Notes: generated by a model from the sequence alone, not told the origin. A DNA stretch of 64,000 nucleotides from Cycloclasticus sp. (GCA_002733135.1 NVUJ01000002.1:1-64000); one strand, 5' to 3'; counted from the stretch's first letter, positions 16,456 to 25,805 are shown. Translations and numbers: made by a program.

Positions 16456-19400
16456 ATGAATAAAAGTGCGACATTGGAAAGTCAAATAGAAGAAGCCTTC
16501 ATTGCCAAACTCGAAGATCTAAAATACACCTATCGCAAAGACATTCGCGACAAAGCGACCCTCGAGCTAAATTTTCGTCAAAAATTTGAGGCACTTAATA
16601 GAGTCAACCTAACAGACTCAGAATTTGCCCGCCTACACGATGAGATAGTCAGCGATAATGTATTCACCGCCGCCACAACGCTTCGTGAACGTAACCTCTT
16701 TCAGCGTGAAGATGGTACGCCGCTGCATTACACGCTGGTCAACACCAAAGACTGGTGTAAAAACGAGTTTGAAGTCATTAATCAACTACGCATGAACACT
16801 GATAACAGTTTTCACCGTTACGATGTGATTCTACTCATCAACGGCGTACCTGTAGTGCAAATTGAACTCAAGTCATTAGATGTCAGCCCGCGCCGTGCTA
16901 TGGAACAAATCGTCGATTATAAAAATGACCCCGGCAACGGCTACACCAAAACACTGCTGTGTTTTATACAATTGTTTATTGTCAGCAATGAAAACAACAC
17001 GCGTTACTTTGCCAACAACCAAAACAGTCACTTTAGCTTTGATGCCGACGAGCAATTTTTACCCGTCTATGAGCTGGCAACGGAAGACAATAAAAAGATC
17101 CACCACTTACATGACTTTACCAAAATTTTTCTCGCCAAATGCACGCTAGGTCAAATGATCAGCCGCTACATGGTCTTAGTGGCCAGTGAGCAAAAATTAA
17201 TGATTATGCGCCCGTACCAAATCTATGCAGTTAAAGCGATTGATGACTGCATCCAACAAAACCGGGGGAATGGTTATATATGGCATACCACCGGTAGCGG
17301 TAAGACATTAACCTCTTTTAAAGCGTCAACGTTACTTAAAGATAATGACGATATTGCAAAATGCCTGTTCGTCGTCGATCGCAAAGACCTTGATCGCCAA
17401 ACCCGTGAAGAATTTAATAAATTTCAAGAGGGCTGCGTAGAACAAAACACCAATACTGAAACATTAGTACGGCGAATGCTCTCAGAAGAAAAAGCCGATA
17501 AAGTCATCGTCACCACCATTCAAAAGCTAGGCCTCGCCTTGGATGAAACCAGCAAGCGCAGCGTCGCTAATAAACAAAACGGCAAGCAAACATACAAAGA
17601 ACGGCTAGCACCACTGCGTAACCAACGTATTGTGTTTATATTTGACGAATGCCACCGCTCACAATTTGGCGACAACCACCAAGCCATTAAATCCTTCTTT
17701 CCCAATGCCCAGTTATTTGGCTTTACCGGCACACCTATTTTTGAAAAAAACGCCAGCGTTAAAAAGATTGACGGCACAATAGAAACATTTAAAACCACCA
17801 AAGATATATTCCAAAAAGAACTGCATGCCTACACCATTACCCATGCAATAGAAGACGGTAACGTACTACGCTTTGCGATTGACTACTTTGGTGAAAAACC
17901 AAAAGAAGAAAAGAAAAGCAAGGCAAAAGTTAAAGCACCTGCACCAGAAGCTGTGGTTAATGAAATACTCAATAAACACCCCGCCGCTAGTGATCATCGC
18001 CGTTTTAATGCCTTCTTAGCAACCAGCTCAATAAACCACGCCATTGAGTATTTTGAGCTATTTAAGGAAGCACAGACACAAAAGCTGCTAAAAGACGACA
18101 ACTACCAACCCTTAAATATTGCCTGCGTGTTCTCGCCACCTGCACAAACATTGGCGAAAGACAGTAAAAATGACAAGAACATAGCAGACATCAAACAGCT
18201 ACAAGACGACTTACCCCAAGAAAAAGAAGACAACAAACAAGAACCAGAAAAGAAAAAGGCTGCATTAATGGCTATCATTGCCGACTATAATCAGCAATAT
18301 GGCACCGAACATAAAATTAACGAATTCGATTTGTACTATCAAGATGTACAGCAGCGCATAAAGGACCAAAAGTACAACAATAAAGACTACGCACAAAAAA
18401 ACAAAATCGATATCGTCATAGTAGTAGATATGCTGCTCACGGGATTTGACTCTAAATACCTAAGCACACTGTATGTGGACAAAAACCTAAAGCATCATGG
18501 CTTAATTCAAGCCTTCTCACGTACCAATCGTGTGTTAAACGGCACAAAACCCCACGGTAAAATCCTTGATTTTCGCTACCAAGAAGAAGCCGTTGACGAA
18601 GCCATTGCCTTATTCTCTGGTGCAAACACAGCACAAGCAAAAGAAATTTGGCTTGTAGACCCCGCACCTAAAGTTATTAAACAACTAGACAAGGCCGTTA
18701 GCCAGCTGGAAGAATTTATGAAATCACAAGGCCTGGCTAGCACACCTGAAGAGGTCAACAACCTCAAGGGTGATGCTGCACGGGGCGAATTTATCAACCA
18801 CTTTAAAAAAGTGCAGCGCCTAAAAACCCAGCTCGATCAATACACCGACCTAAGTAAGGCGCAAGCAGAAAAAATAAAAGCATGCCTGCCTGAAGACCAA
18901 TTGCGCGGCTTCCGCAGCATGTACTTAGAAACAGCACAACGCCTTAAAGCCCAGCAAGGCAAAGGTGCTGATGCCAATGATGCCACACAACAACTGGACT
19001 TTGAACTGGTCTTGTTCTCATCCAGCATCATAGATTACGACTACATCATGGGACTAATCGCCAACGCCACCAGCGATACCGCCAGTAAACAGAACATGAC
19101 ACGCCAAGAAGTGATAGACCTCATTTGCTCAAGCAGCAACATGATGGAAGAGCGTGATGACATTGTTGACTACATCAACAGCCTACCAACCGGCAAAAAC
19201 CAGAACATAGCAGCCCTGCGCGAAGGCTATAACGCCTTTAAAGCAGAAAAATCGGCTAAGGAACTGGCCGCAATAGCGAAAAAACACGGGCTAACAAGCG
19301 AATCATTACAGCGCTTTGTTGATGCCATTATGGACAGAATGATTTTTGATGGCGAACAACTGGGCGATTTACTCGAACCCTTGGAACTAGGCTGGAAAGC

Positions 19401-19500
19401 ACGTACTAAAGCAGAGCTGGCGTTAATGGAAGACCTTGTGACCCTATTGAAAAAACTGGCTGAAGGGCGTGATATATCGGGGTTGTCGGCATATGAATAA
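16456..19500 (+). CDS. hsdR: Type I restriction endonuclease subunit R
   Basis: 1014 residues, in the range of EcoR124-type HsdR. The N-terminal nuclease domain has the PD-(D/E)xK pattern RYDVILLINGVPVVQIELKS (about residues 118-137). The motor domain follows, with motif I HTTGSGKTLTS (about 276-286), DECH in IFDECHRSQFG (about 395), FGFTGTP, and motif VI QAFSRTNRV. A C-terminal helical region contacts the methylase. It translocates DNA and cuts it when the target is unmethylated. It is the first gene of the operon hsdR-hsdS-prrC-hsdM and overlaps hsdS by 8 bp. A gap of about 110 bp upstream carries its promoter. It looks intact. Confidence 0.95.
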   Translation: MNKSATLESQIEEAFIAKLEDLKYTYRKDIRDKATLELNFRQKFEALNRVNLTDSEFARLHDEIVSDNVFTAATTLRERNLFQREDGTPLHYTLVNTKDWCKNEFEVINQLRMNTDNSFHRYDVILLINGVPVVQIELKSLDVSPRRAMEQIVDYKNDPGNGYTKTLLCFIQLFIVSNENNTRYFANNQNSHFSFDADEQFLPVYELATEDNKKIHHLHDFTKIFLAKCTLGQMISRYMVLVASEQKLMIMRPYQIYAVKAIDDCIQQNRGNGYIWHTTGSGKTLTSFKASTLLKDNDDIAKCLFVVDRKDLDRQTREEFNKFQEGCVEQNTNTETLVRRMLSEEKADKVIVTTIQKLGLALDETSKRSVANKQNGKQTYKERLAPLRNQRIVFIFDECHRSQFGDNHQAIKSFFPNAQLFGFTGTPIFEKNASVKKIDGTIETFKTTKDIFQKELHAYTITHAIEDGNVLRFAIDYFGEKPKEEKKSKAKVKAPAPEAVVNEILNKHPAASDHRRFNAFLATSSINHAIEYFELFKEAQTQKLLKDDNYQPLNIACVFSPPAQTLAKDSKNDKNIADIKQLQDDLPQEKEDNKQEPEKKKAALMAIIADYNQQYGTEHKINEFDLYYQDVQQRIKDQKYNNKDYAQKNKIDIVIVVDMLLTGFDSKYLSTLYVDKNLKHHGLIQAFSRTNRVLNGTKPHGKILDFRYQEEAVDEAIALFSGANTAQAKEIWLVDPAPKVIKQLDKAVSQLEEFMKSQGLASTPEEVNNLKGDAARGEFINHFKKVQRLKTQLDQYTDLSKAQAEKIKACLPEDQLRGFRSMYLETAQRLKAQQGKGADANDATQQLDFELVLFSSSIIDYDYIMGLIANATSDTASKQNMTRQEVIDLICSSSNMMEERDDIVDYINSLPTGKNQNIAALREGYNAFKAEKSAKELAAIAKKHGLTSESLQRFVDAIMDRMIFDGEQLGDLLEPLELGWKARTKAELALMEDLVTLLKKLAEGRDISGLSAYE

Positions 19501-20746
19501 GCCTACAACAAAAGCACTTGTGCCTGAGCTGCGCTTTCCTGAGTTTAAGGAAGCGGGGGAATGGTGTAAGAAAGAGCTAGGCAATGTGGCAAGATCTACA
19601 ACAGGAGAATCAAATCGTGAAGACTCAACTTCTGAGGGAAGATATGCATTCTTTGACAGATCAGAAGAAATTAGGGCAAGTAGTAGGTACCTATTCGATA
19701 CAGAGGCTATTATTGTAGCTGGTGAAGGGCAAGAATTCATACCAAAGTATTTTGTAGGTAAGTTTGATCTACATCAACGTGCTTATGCAACTTTAGATTT
19801 CCGAGAAAACATTATTGGGAAATATGTTTTTTACTGGATGCACCAAAACCGGAAACATTTTAATAAAGTAGCAGTTGGCTCAACGGTTCCATCACTTCGC
19901 TTACCTATGTTTACGGAGTTTCCAATAAGTTTCCCTTCGTCGTCTGATGAACAACAAAAAATCGCCGATTGCCTATCTTCCATCGACGATCTAATCACCG
20001 CAAACACACAAAAGCACGAAGCACTCAAAGCCCATAAAAAAGGGCTGATGCAGCAGCTATTCCCCACTGAAGGCGAAACCGTTCCTAAATTGCGTTTTCC
20101 TGAGTTTCGAGATGATAAAGGATGGAAAGAAATAAAATTTTTTGATATTGCCGACAAAGAAATAAAGTGGAGTTTTATTGGTGGCCCATTCGGCTCAAAT
20201 CTCAAATCTTCGGATTATGTGGAAGAAGGAGTTCGGATAATTCAGTTACAAAACATAGGTGATGCTAAATTTAATAATAATTACAAAATATTTACTTCGG
20301 AAGAGAAGGCAAATGAACTTTTAAGTAATAACATATACCCTGGGGATATCATCTTATCTAAGATGGGTGACCCAGTTGGTCGTGCATGTCTAATCCCCGA
20401 TGCCCATTCACGATATGTAATGTGTTCTGACGGTATACGCCTAGTGGTTGATGAAGAGTTGTATAGTAAATATTTTATTTATTCACTAATCAATGCAACA
20501 CCATTTCGTTCGTTAGTTGAGAAAACGGCTACTGGTTCTACAAGAAAGAGAATTGGTTTAAGTGAATTAAAAAATCTGACTTTTTTGGTTCCTAGATTAA
20601 AAGGCGAACAACAAAAAATTGCCGCCTGCCTTTCTTCCATCGACAACCTAACCACCGCCCAAGCTCAAAAAATAGAATCAATCAAAATCCATAAAAAAGG
20701 CTTGATGCAGCAGTTATTCCCCGCTGTTGGTGAGATAACCTCATGA
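19493..20746 (+). CDS. hsdS: Type I restriction-modification specificity subunit
   Basis: About 417 residues with two target-recognition domains. Each ends in a matching conserved helical repeat: EQQKIADCLSSIDDLI, then KKGLMQQLFPTEGE near residue 190, and EQQKIAACLSSIDNLT, then KKGLMQQLFPAVGE at the C-terminus. Both domains begin with a PELRFPEF-type box. This twofold design recognises a split DNA sequence. ATG 19493, inside the end of hsdR, is taken as start because the protein then begins just before the first box; GTG 19469 is an alternative. The stop overlaps the prrC start by 4 bp. Confidence 0.93.
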   Translation: MNKPTTKALVPELRFPEFKEAGEWCKKELGNVARSTTGESNREDSTSEGRYAFFDRSEEIRASSRYLFDTEAIIVAGEGQEFIPKYFVGKFDLHQRAYATLDFRENIIGKYVFYWMHQNRKHFNKVAVGSTVPSLRLPMFTEFPISFPSSSDEQQKIADCLSSIDDLITANTQKHEALKAHKKGLMQQLFPTEGETVPKLRFPEFRDDKGWKEIKFFDIADKEIKWSFIGGPFGSNLKSSDYVEEGVRIIQLQNIGDAKFNNNYKIFTSEEKANELLSNNIYPGDIILSKMGDPVGRACLIPDAHSRYVMCSDGIRLVVDEELYSKYFIYSLINATPFRSLVEKTATGSTRKRIGLSELKNLTFLVPRLKGEQQKIAACLSSIDNLTTAQAQKIESIKIHKKGLMQQLFPAVGEITS

Positions 20747-21915
20747 GTAAAACCACTAATTTCACCGATTTAGACATGCTCGTAACGCATTTGCGAGATG
20801 TGCTGGAAAACGGCGTGACGCAGAAAAATAAAAACAACAAGCAGATAAGACAAATATTGCTGTTTGCCTATAACGGCACAGGTAAGACACGTTTATCTAT
20901 GAGCTTTAAAGAGGCGGGTAAACATGAGAGTGAAAGAGACACCCTGTATTTCAATGCCTTTACCGAAGATTTATTTAATTGGGATAATGACTTAGCCTCT
21001 ATTCAAGAAAGCGACAGCCGAAGGGTATTGAAGCTTAATGCGGATTCTCGCTTTTTCGCTGGCCTGCAAGAGCTGGAAATGGATAACCGTATTCGCCCAT
21101 TGTTACAACGCTATGCAGATTTTGATTTTAAAATTGATACCAATAATTGGACGGTTAGCTTTCATCGTGAGGTTACTAACGATGAAAGCAGCGAAACAAT
21201 AGAGGATATTAAAATCTCCCGAGGAGAGGAAAATATTTTTATTTGGTGTTTCTTTCTTGCTGTAGCGCAACTCGCTATTGACGAGCAAGAGGCTTACGCT
21301 TGGGTGAAATACATCTACATCGACGACCCTATATCATCATTGGATGATAACAATGCCATTGCTGTGGCTAGCCATTTAGCACAGTTACTTATAAAGCCAA
21401 GCAAGATAAAAACGGTTATATCGTCACACCATACCTTATTTTTTAACGTGTTATGGAATGAGCTAAACGATAAGAAAAAATGCCAACCTTATTATCTGAG
21501 CAACGACAGCAACTCAAATGGTTATAACTTGCGTTACACCAATAGCACGCCGTTTTTTCACCATGTTGCTTTGCTAAAACAATTACATGAAGCGGCTGAA
21601 TCTGACAACCTATATACCTATCACTTCAACATACTGCGTAATTTACTTGAGAAAACAGCCACCTTTCATGGTTTTAAAAACTTTTCAGCATGCATCAAAA
21701 AGGATAACGATGACCCTGAAGATATTGTCCATGCACGTATGATTAATGTATTAAGCCATGGCAATTATTCGCTGTTTGAACCCATGGAAATGCTGGATGA
21801 AAACAAACAGTATTTCAAAAAAATACTTCGAGATTTTATGACTAATTACAGGTTCAACCCCGAACTTTTCCCTGAGCAATCAGATCAAAACATAGAAGAG
21901 GCAACCCAACCATGA
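20743..21915 (+). CDS. prrC: PrrC-type tRNA anticodon nuclease
   Basis: 390 residues, colinear with E. coli PrrC (396). The N-terminal ABC-like ATPase has Walker A AYNGTGKTRLS (residues 42-52), the PrrC box YFNAFTEDLFNWDNDL (69-84), signature SRGEENIFIW and Walker B YIYIDDPISSLDDNN (190-204). The C-terminal nuclease keeps the catalytic triad: R299 and E303 in RNLLEKTATFHG, and H339 in INVLSHGN, matching R320/E324/H356. PrrC cuts tRNA-Lys at the wobble base when the type I enzyme that restrains it is inhibited by phage. The anticodon-reading peptide around 262-276 (LRYTNSTPFF) differs from E. coli, so the tRNA target may differ. It is coupled by 4-bp overlaps on both sides. Confidence 0.93.
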   Translation: MSKTTNFTDLDMLVTHLRDVLENGVTQKNKNNKQIRQILLFAYNGTGKTRLSMSFKEAGKHESERDTLYFNAFTEDLFNWDNDLASIQESDSRRVLKLNADSRFFAGLQELEMDNRIRPLLQRYADFDFKIDTNNWTVSFHREVTNDESSETIEDIKISRGEENIFIWCFFLAVAQLAIDEQEAYAWVKYIYIDDPISSLDDNNAIAVASHLAQLLIKPSKIKTVISSHHTLFFNVLWNELNDKKKCQPYYLSNDSNSNGYNLRYTNSTPFFHHVALLKQLHEAAESDNLYTYHFNILRNLLEKTATFHGFKNFSACIKKDNDDPEDIVHARMINVLSHGNYSLFEPMEMLDENKQYFKKILRDFMTNYRFNPELFPEQSDQNIEEATQP

Positions 21916-23525
21916 CAGAACAACAACAAAAAGAATTGGGTAAAACCCTTTGGGATATTGCCGACCAATTACGTGGCGCAATGAATGCTGATGACTTCCG
22001 CGATTATATGCTGTCATTTTTATTTTTACGGTATTTATCGGATAACTACGAGCTGGCGGCAAAAAAAGAATTAGGGCCTGACTACCCTAAGCTTGAAAAA
22101 AGCGATAAGAGTGCGCCCTTGGCAGTATGGTATGAACAAAATGCAGAGGATATTGTTGAGTTTGAAAAGCAAATGCGCCGTAAAGTGCATTATGTGATTG
22201 AGCCACAACACTTGTGGAGCAGTATTGCAGAGCTAGCTAGAAAACAAGAGGGTGACTTACTTGTTACCCTACAGGACGGTTTTAAATACATTGAAAACGA
22301 GTCCTTTGAAAATAATTTCCAAGGCTTATTTTCAGAAATTAATTTAAATTCTGAAAAGCTGGGCAAAAAGCACGAAGACCGCAACGCTAAACTATGCAAT
22401 ATCATTTCTAAAATCGCAGAAGGTATTGCTAATTTTTCAACCGATAGCGATGTATTAGGCGATGCCTATGAATACCTTATTGGTGAGTTTGCGGCAGGGT
22501 CTGGAAAAAAAGCCGGTGAGTTTTATACGCCTCAACAATTGTCGAATATTTTATCTGAAATCGTCACGCTTGATAGCCAAGACCCATCTACAGGAAAAAA
22601 GAAAAAAATAAATAAAGTTCTCGATTTTGCCTGTGGTTCGGGCTCGTTATTGTTAAACGTGCGTCAGCAGTTAGGCGCTAACGGTATTGGTAAAATATAC
22701 GGGCAAGAGTCTAACATTACGACGTATAACTTAGCGCGTATGAACATGTTGCTGCATGGGGTTAAGGATTCTGAATTTGAAATCTATCATGGTGATTCAC
22801 TGCTGAATGATTGGAGCCTTCTTAATGAAATGAACCCCGCTAAAAAGCTAAAGGTAGATGCTGTGGTGGCAAACCCGCCTTTTAGTTACCGCTGGGAACC
22901 TAATGACGCGTTAGGTGAAGACTTTCGTTTTAAGAGCTACGGTCTAGCGCCTAAGTCAGCAGCCGATTTTGCCTTCCTGTTACATGGGTTTCACTTTTTA
23001 GGTGATGAGGGCACTATGGCGATCATACTGCCTCATGGTGTCTTATTTAGGGGTGGCGCAGAAGCGCGCATACGCACTAAATTGTTAAAAGATAATCATA
23101 TCGACACGGTTATTGGCTTACCCGCCAACCTGTTCTTCTCAACGGGTATTCCTGTCTGTATTCTCGTATTGAAAAAATGCAAAAAGTTCGATGATGTCTT
23201 GTTTATCAACGCCAGTGAGCATTTTGAAAAAGGTAAGCGCCAAAACAAATTATTACCTGAGCATATAGGAAAAATTATTGATACGTACCAGTTCCGTAAA
23301 GAAGAAGAACGGTATGCCAGAAAAGTTTCAATGGATGAAATTAAAAAAAATGATTTCAATTTGAATATCTCACGTTACGTGAGTACCGCTAAACCAGAAC
23401 CAGTCATTAATTTAGAGGTCATTAATAATGACCTAGTGAACATAGAGAAGAACATTATTAAAGCAACCGATGAGCATAATGGCTTTCTAAAAGAGTTGAA
23501 ACTACCGAAATTACCTACCTCCTAG
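21912..23525 (+). CDS. hsdM: Type I restriction-modification methyltransferase subunit
   Basis: 537 residues. The N-terminal helical domain starts with KTLWDIADQLRGAMNADDFRDY. The adenine methylase domain has the SAM-binding motif LDFACGSGSLL (about residue 237) and the catalytic NPPF in VVANPPFSYRW (about 320). A specific partner helix lies at the C-terminus. It methylates the target adenine together with HsdS. The 4-bp overlap with prrC means all four genes are one transcript. HsdM being last is unusual, since most type I loci start with hsdM so that methylation precedes cleavage. Confidence 0.95.
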   Translation: MTEQQQKELGKTLWDIADQLRGAMNADDFRDYMLSFLFLRYLSDNYELAAKKELGPDYPKLEKSDKSAPLAVWYEQNAEDIVEFEKQMRRKVHYVIEPQHLWSSIAELARKQEGDLLVTLQDGFKYIENESFENNFQGLFSEINLNSEKLGKKHEDRNAKLCNIISKIAEGIANFSTDSDVLGDAYEYLIGEFAAGSGKKAGEFYTPQQLSNILSEIVTLDSQDPSTGKKKKINKVLDFACGSGSLLLNVRQQLGANGIGKIYGQESNITTYNLARMNMLLHGVKDSEFEIYHGDSLLNDWSLLNEMNPAKKLKVDAVVANPPFSYRWEPNDALGEDFRFKSYGLAPKSAADFAFLLHGFHFLGDEGTMAIILPHGVLFRGGAEARIRTKLLKDNHIDTVIGLPANLFFSTGIPVCILVLKKCKKFDDVLFINASEHFEKGKRQNKLLPEHIGKIIDTYQFRKEEERYARKVSMDEIKKNDFNLNISRYVSTAKPEPVINLEVINNDLVNIEKNIIKATDEHNGFLKELKLPKLPTS

Positions 23526-23539
23526 CAGGAGGTAGAGGA

Positions 23540-23605
23540 ATGAAGTTACATGATGACTTGGTGGTATTTACAACTAGGTTGAAGGAGCTTGATTATGGTG
23601 CTTGA
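23540..23605 (+). CDS. Possible 21-residue leader peptide
   Basis: A very strong ribosome site (AGGAGGTAGAGGA) is followed directly by ATG AAG TTA and 21 codons ending TGA at 23603-23605. The frame ends 11 bp inside the next gene. It may be a short leader that couples translation of the next gene to the hsdM transcript. It could also be the start of a lost gene. The peptide MKLHDDLVVFTTRLKELDYG has no recognised family. Confidence 0.35.
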   Translation: MKLHDDLVVFTTRLKELDYGA

Positions 23606-24464
23606 TGAAATAGATGCTGGTTTTTCATTATGGGATAGGTTTAAAAAACATCGTGCAGATAAAGGCTCTAAAGAAACGGTCGTTAGTCGTTTTGTGATGT
23701 TATTTGAAGCGCATGGTGTTCATAGAAATCAAATACCACGCTTTTTTGATCACAATTTATCGTTAGAGAATGTTGCAACTGATAAAAGCTTGTTGCCAAC
23801 GTTAACGCCTGATGTATTACAGGCTGCAGCCGAATTGTTTGCAGTTCGGCTTGAGTGGTTGGAATGTGCTGATGATCAAGTTTATAAGATGCATCATTTT
23901 TATAAAGACCCTATAAGTTATGCGAGTTTTCTTGAGGAACTCATAAATAATACTGACAAACACCGTATTTATGCATTATTAGCAATTTCTTTAGATTCAG
24001 CATGGGAAGAAGATGCGGTGTTAATTCTTGAAGAAGAGATTGGTGAATTGGGCGAGGAGGTTATAACCAAGTACCATTTGTGTGCAGGGTGGGTGCATAA
24101 ATATTGGAAGTGTCGGGCGGAATTAGCAGCCTGCGTAGCATTAACCTTAAAACACCCAATATATCTTAAGTCGTATAGAACGATAGCGAACCTTTCAGAT
24201 CTGTGTAAAGGGAATGAGTTTGTATACCAGTTATATCAAAAGCCTGCGTTTGTAGAAAAGGATGAAGTGTTGAATCAGTGGCATCCAGATCATTGGTTAT
24301 TTAACCCAGGAGCTTTTATGGAAGGGGTGTCGGAAGGTGAGTTTGGTAAGAAAAACGCCTTAGCAATGTGGCTTGATTACGATAAAAAAGGATTGATGGA
24401 AGCAGGTTACGCTTGTGGGAGTGCTAGAGAGAAATTTAGAGTTGCATTTGAAGAATTAGCATAA
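23595..24464 (+). CDS. Hypothetical protein downstream of the type I locus
   Basis: 289 residues, not recognised. The first 100 residues resemble a degenerate XRE-like DNA-binding region: VSRFVMLFEAHGVHRNQIPRF, then LSLENVATDKSLLP and LTPDVLQAAAELFAVRLEWLE. The middle is acidic and helical (AVLILEEEIGELGEEV). There is no signal peptide or membrane segment. The start is ATG 23595, with GAAGGAG 7 bp upstream. It follows hsdM by about 70 bp, so it may be co-transcribed as a regulator or accessory factor; this is inference. Confidence 0.6.
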   Translation: MVLDEIDAGFSLWDRFKKHRADKGSKETVVSRFVMLFEAHGVHRNQIPRFFDHNLSLENVATDKSLLPTLTPDVLQAAAELFAVRLEWLECADDQVYKMHHFYKDPISYASFLEELINNTDKHRIYALLAISLDSAWEEDAVLILEEEIGELGEEVITKYHLCAGWVHKYWKCRAELAACVALTLKHPIYLKSYRTIANLSDLCKGNEFVYQLYQKPAFVEKDEVLNQWHPDHWLFNPGAFMEGVSEGEFGKKNALAMWLDYDKKGLMEAGYACGSAREKFRVAFEELA

Positions 24465-24549
24465 GGAAATCGTGGGGTCTGTCAGCTTGATTTTCAGCTT
24501 ACACCCCCAAGTCTAATGCCGCCAATCTCACACAAATAATGTAATAACT

Positions 24550-24852
24550 TTAATCTTCTAAAACCCTCAGCTCAACATCCATACTTTTATGAAGAATACG
24601 AATAATAACAATGTTGTCTTTTAACGCTTCGCTATAAAAAATGATATGGCTTCCTTGAGGGAGTTTTCTGTAGTCTGCTTTTATGTGGTGACATTGCTTG
24701 CCGATAGAAGGCGTTTCAGCTAATAAATGAAAGGCGTTATCAAATTGCTTTATGTACAGATACCGTTGTTCTCGTCCCCATCTTTTTTCAGTGAAAAGAG
24801 CGATTTTACGAAGGTCATGTTTAGCTTCACGGGTTAGCTTAAATGCATTCAT
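24550..24852 (-). CDS. parE: ParE/RelE-family toxin
   Basis: A 100-residue protein of the RelE/ParE fold: FKLTREAKHDLRKIALFTEKRWG, then FHLLAETPSIGKQC, and YRKLPQGSHIIFYSEA with a final IVIIRILHKSMDVELRVL. These features match ParE gyrase toxins more than RelE ribosome-dependent RNases. The start overlaps the antitoxin stop by 4 bp, the usual coupling that keeps toxin below antitoxin. Confidence 0.9.
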   Translation of the reverse strand: MNAFKLTREAKHDLRKIALFTEKRWGREQRYLYIKQFDNAFHLLAETPSIGKQCHHIKADYRKLPQGSHIIFYSEALKDNIVIIRILHKSMDVELRVLED

Positions 24853-25091
24853 CCATCTATATCGCTATCCAACTCTGTCATGAGGGCGTTGTATTCATAA
24901 TCTGAAATACCGCTTTTTTCTCCAACATCAAGCGCTTTTCTTAACGTGTTAAGCCTTGTTTCTGTGTTTTCAAGCATCCTAAGGGCTGCTCTTATTACTT
25001 CACTTGCTGAGCCAAACCGGCCGCTTTCAACTTGGCCGGTAATGAAACCGTCAAAATGATCGCCTAATGTCACACTTGTATTTCTAGCCAT
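24849..25091 (-). CDS. parD: ParD-family antitoxin
   Basis: 80 residues: a ribbon-helix-helix N-terminus (RNTSVTLGDHFDGFITGQVESGRFGSASEVIRAALR, given in parts by family pattern SVTLG...GRFGSASEV) and an acidic C-terminal tail that wraps the toxin. ATG 25091 is chosen because TAGGAGA lies 7 bp upstream; a longer frame to 25151 would swallow the promoter. It represses its own operon through the operator just upstream. Confidence 0.9.
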   Translation of the reverse strand: MARNTSVTLGDHFDGFITGQVESGRFGSASEVIRAALRMLENTETRLNTLRKALDVGEKSGISDYEYNALMTELDSDIDG

Positions 25092-25115
25092 AATGTTTCT
25101 CCTAAGTACCAATAT

Positions 25116-25132
25116 ATACCTGATTATGGTAT
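25116..25132. promoter_or_regulatory. parDE promoter/operator
   Basis: The inverted repeat ATACC-N7-GGTAT lies 25 bp upstream of parD. On the minus strand a -35-like TTGCCT and a -10-like CATAAT, 17 bp apart, overlap it. This arrangement fits autorepression by ParD dimers. Confidence 0.55.
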
Positions 25133-25179
25133 TTGTTACGATAATAGGCAAATATTTTTTGGTCTTAATAGACGTGGAT

Positions 25180-25416
25180 TATTTACAAATAATCACTGAG
25201 CAATGCCGTAGCCCATGTTGGGAGAGACTCTTTTGTATAGCTCATTCGACCCTGTTTTATCACCGCAACCTGTTGAAATGGGTTATCTAGGCGAGAGTTA
25301 TCTAAGATATAGCTGACATCACACAAGGGAAATGCTTGCTTGATATTCTGCACCACTCTGGGGATTCTGCTGATGACTTTATCATCGGGTACATGGTGGC
25401 CATCTTCGCTGACGTG
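25180..25416 (-). pseudogene. Zeta-type toxin C-terminal remnant (second copy)
   Basis: This stretch is a diverged copy of 27957-28193, the 3' part of the intact zeta-type toxin gene. Shared blocks include AATAATCACT, TAGCCCATGTTGG, CTAGGCGAGAGTTATCTA and CTGGGGATTCTGCTGATG. Insertions and changes break the frame. Only about 80 codons of C-terminus remain, and the N-terminal kinase part is absent. The copy lies between parDE and the hrpB fragment. Confidence 0.8.
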
Positions 25417-25489
25417 TTAGTGAGTTAGCTGAACTTGCAACGGACTATTTTATTATACTGTCAGTCTTTAAGCGTTTATCAAGCCAACA

Positions 25490-25805
25490 CAGGGGCCATA
25501 CCATTAGTCTTCCCATTCATAAAATACTCGCGCGCCTTTTACAGGGGGTAAACGATAATCAAAGTGTCGTTTTGCAAGCAGAACCTGGTGCGGGTAAATC
25601 TACTGTTGCACCGTTGGTGCTATTAAACGCTGAGTTTTTGGCTGGGCAACGGATTATTATGCTTGAACCTAGGCGAATGGCGGTGAGGTCTATTGCGAAT
25701 TATTTGGCGAGGTGCTTGGGTGAAAGGGTCGGGCAAACGGTTGGCTATCAAGTAAAGAATGAACGGAAAATATCGGCGTCCACTCGGCTTGAAATTAAAC
25801 AGAGT
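25490..25805 (+). pseudogene. HrpB-like ATP-dependent helicase fragment
   Basis: The frame reads SLPIHKILARLLQGVNDNQS, then VVLQAEPGAGKSTVAPLVLL (Walker A) and IIMLEPRRMAVRSIANYLA, followed by GYQVKNERKISASTRLEI. This is the first helicase region of HrpB (normally above 800 residues). Similarity stops after RLEI, and the next 23 codons are unrelated. There is no start codon in the conserved frame upstream. Fewer than 110 codons survive, so this is a fragment carried in by recombination. Confidence 0.8.

Noticed and set aside
14550-23525. Prophage or integrative element with defined ends
   Set aside because: I found no integrase, attachment-site repeat or tRNA at the borders of the defence island; tRNA-Ser is 34 kb away beside pmoC.
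24465-24549. Terminator after the unknown gene behind hsdM (GGGGT...ACCCCC dyad)
   Set aside because: The arms are imperfect and far apart, and no T run follows.
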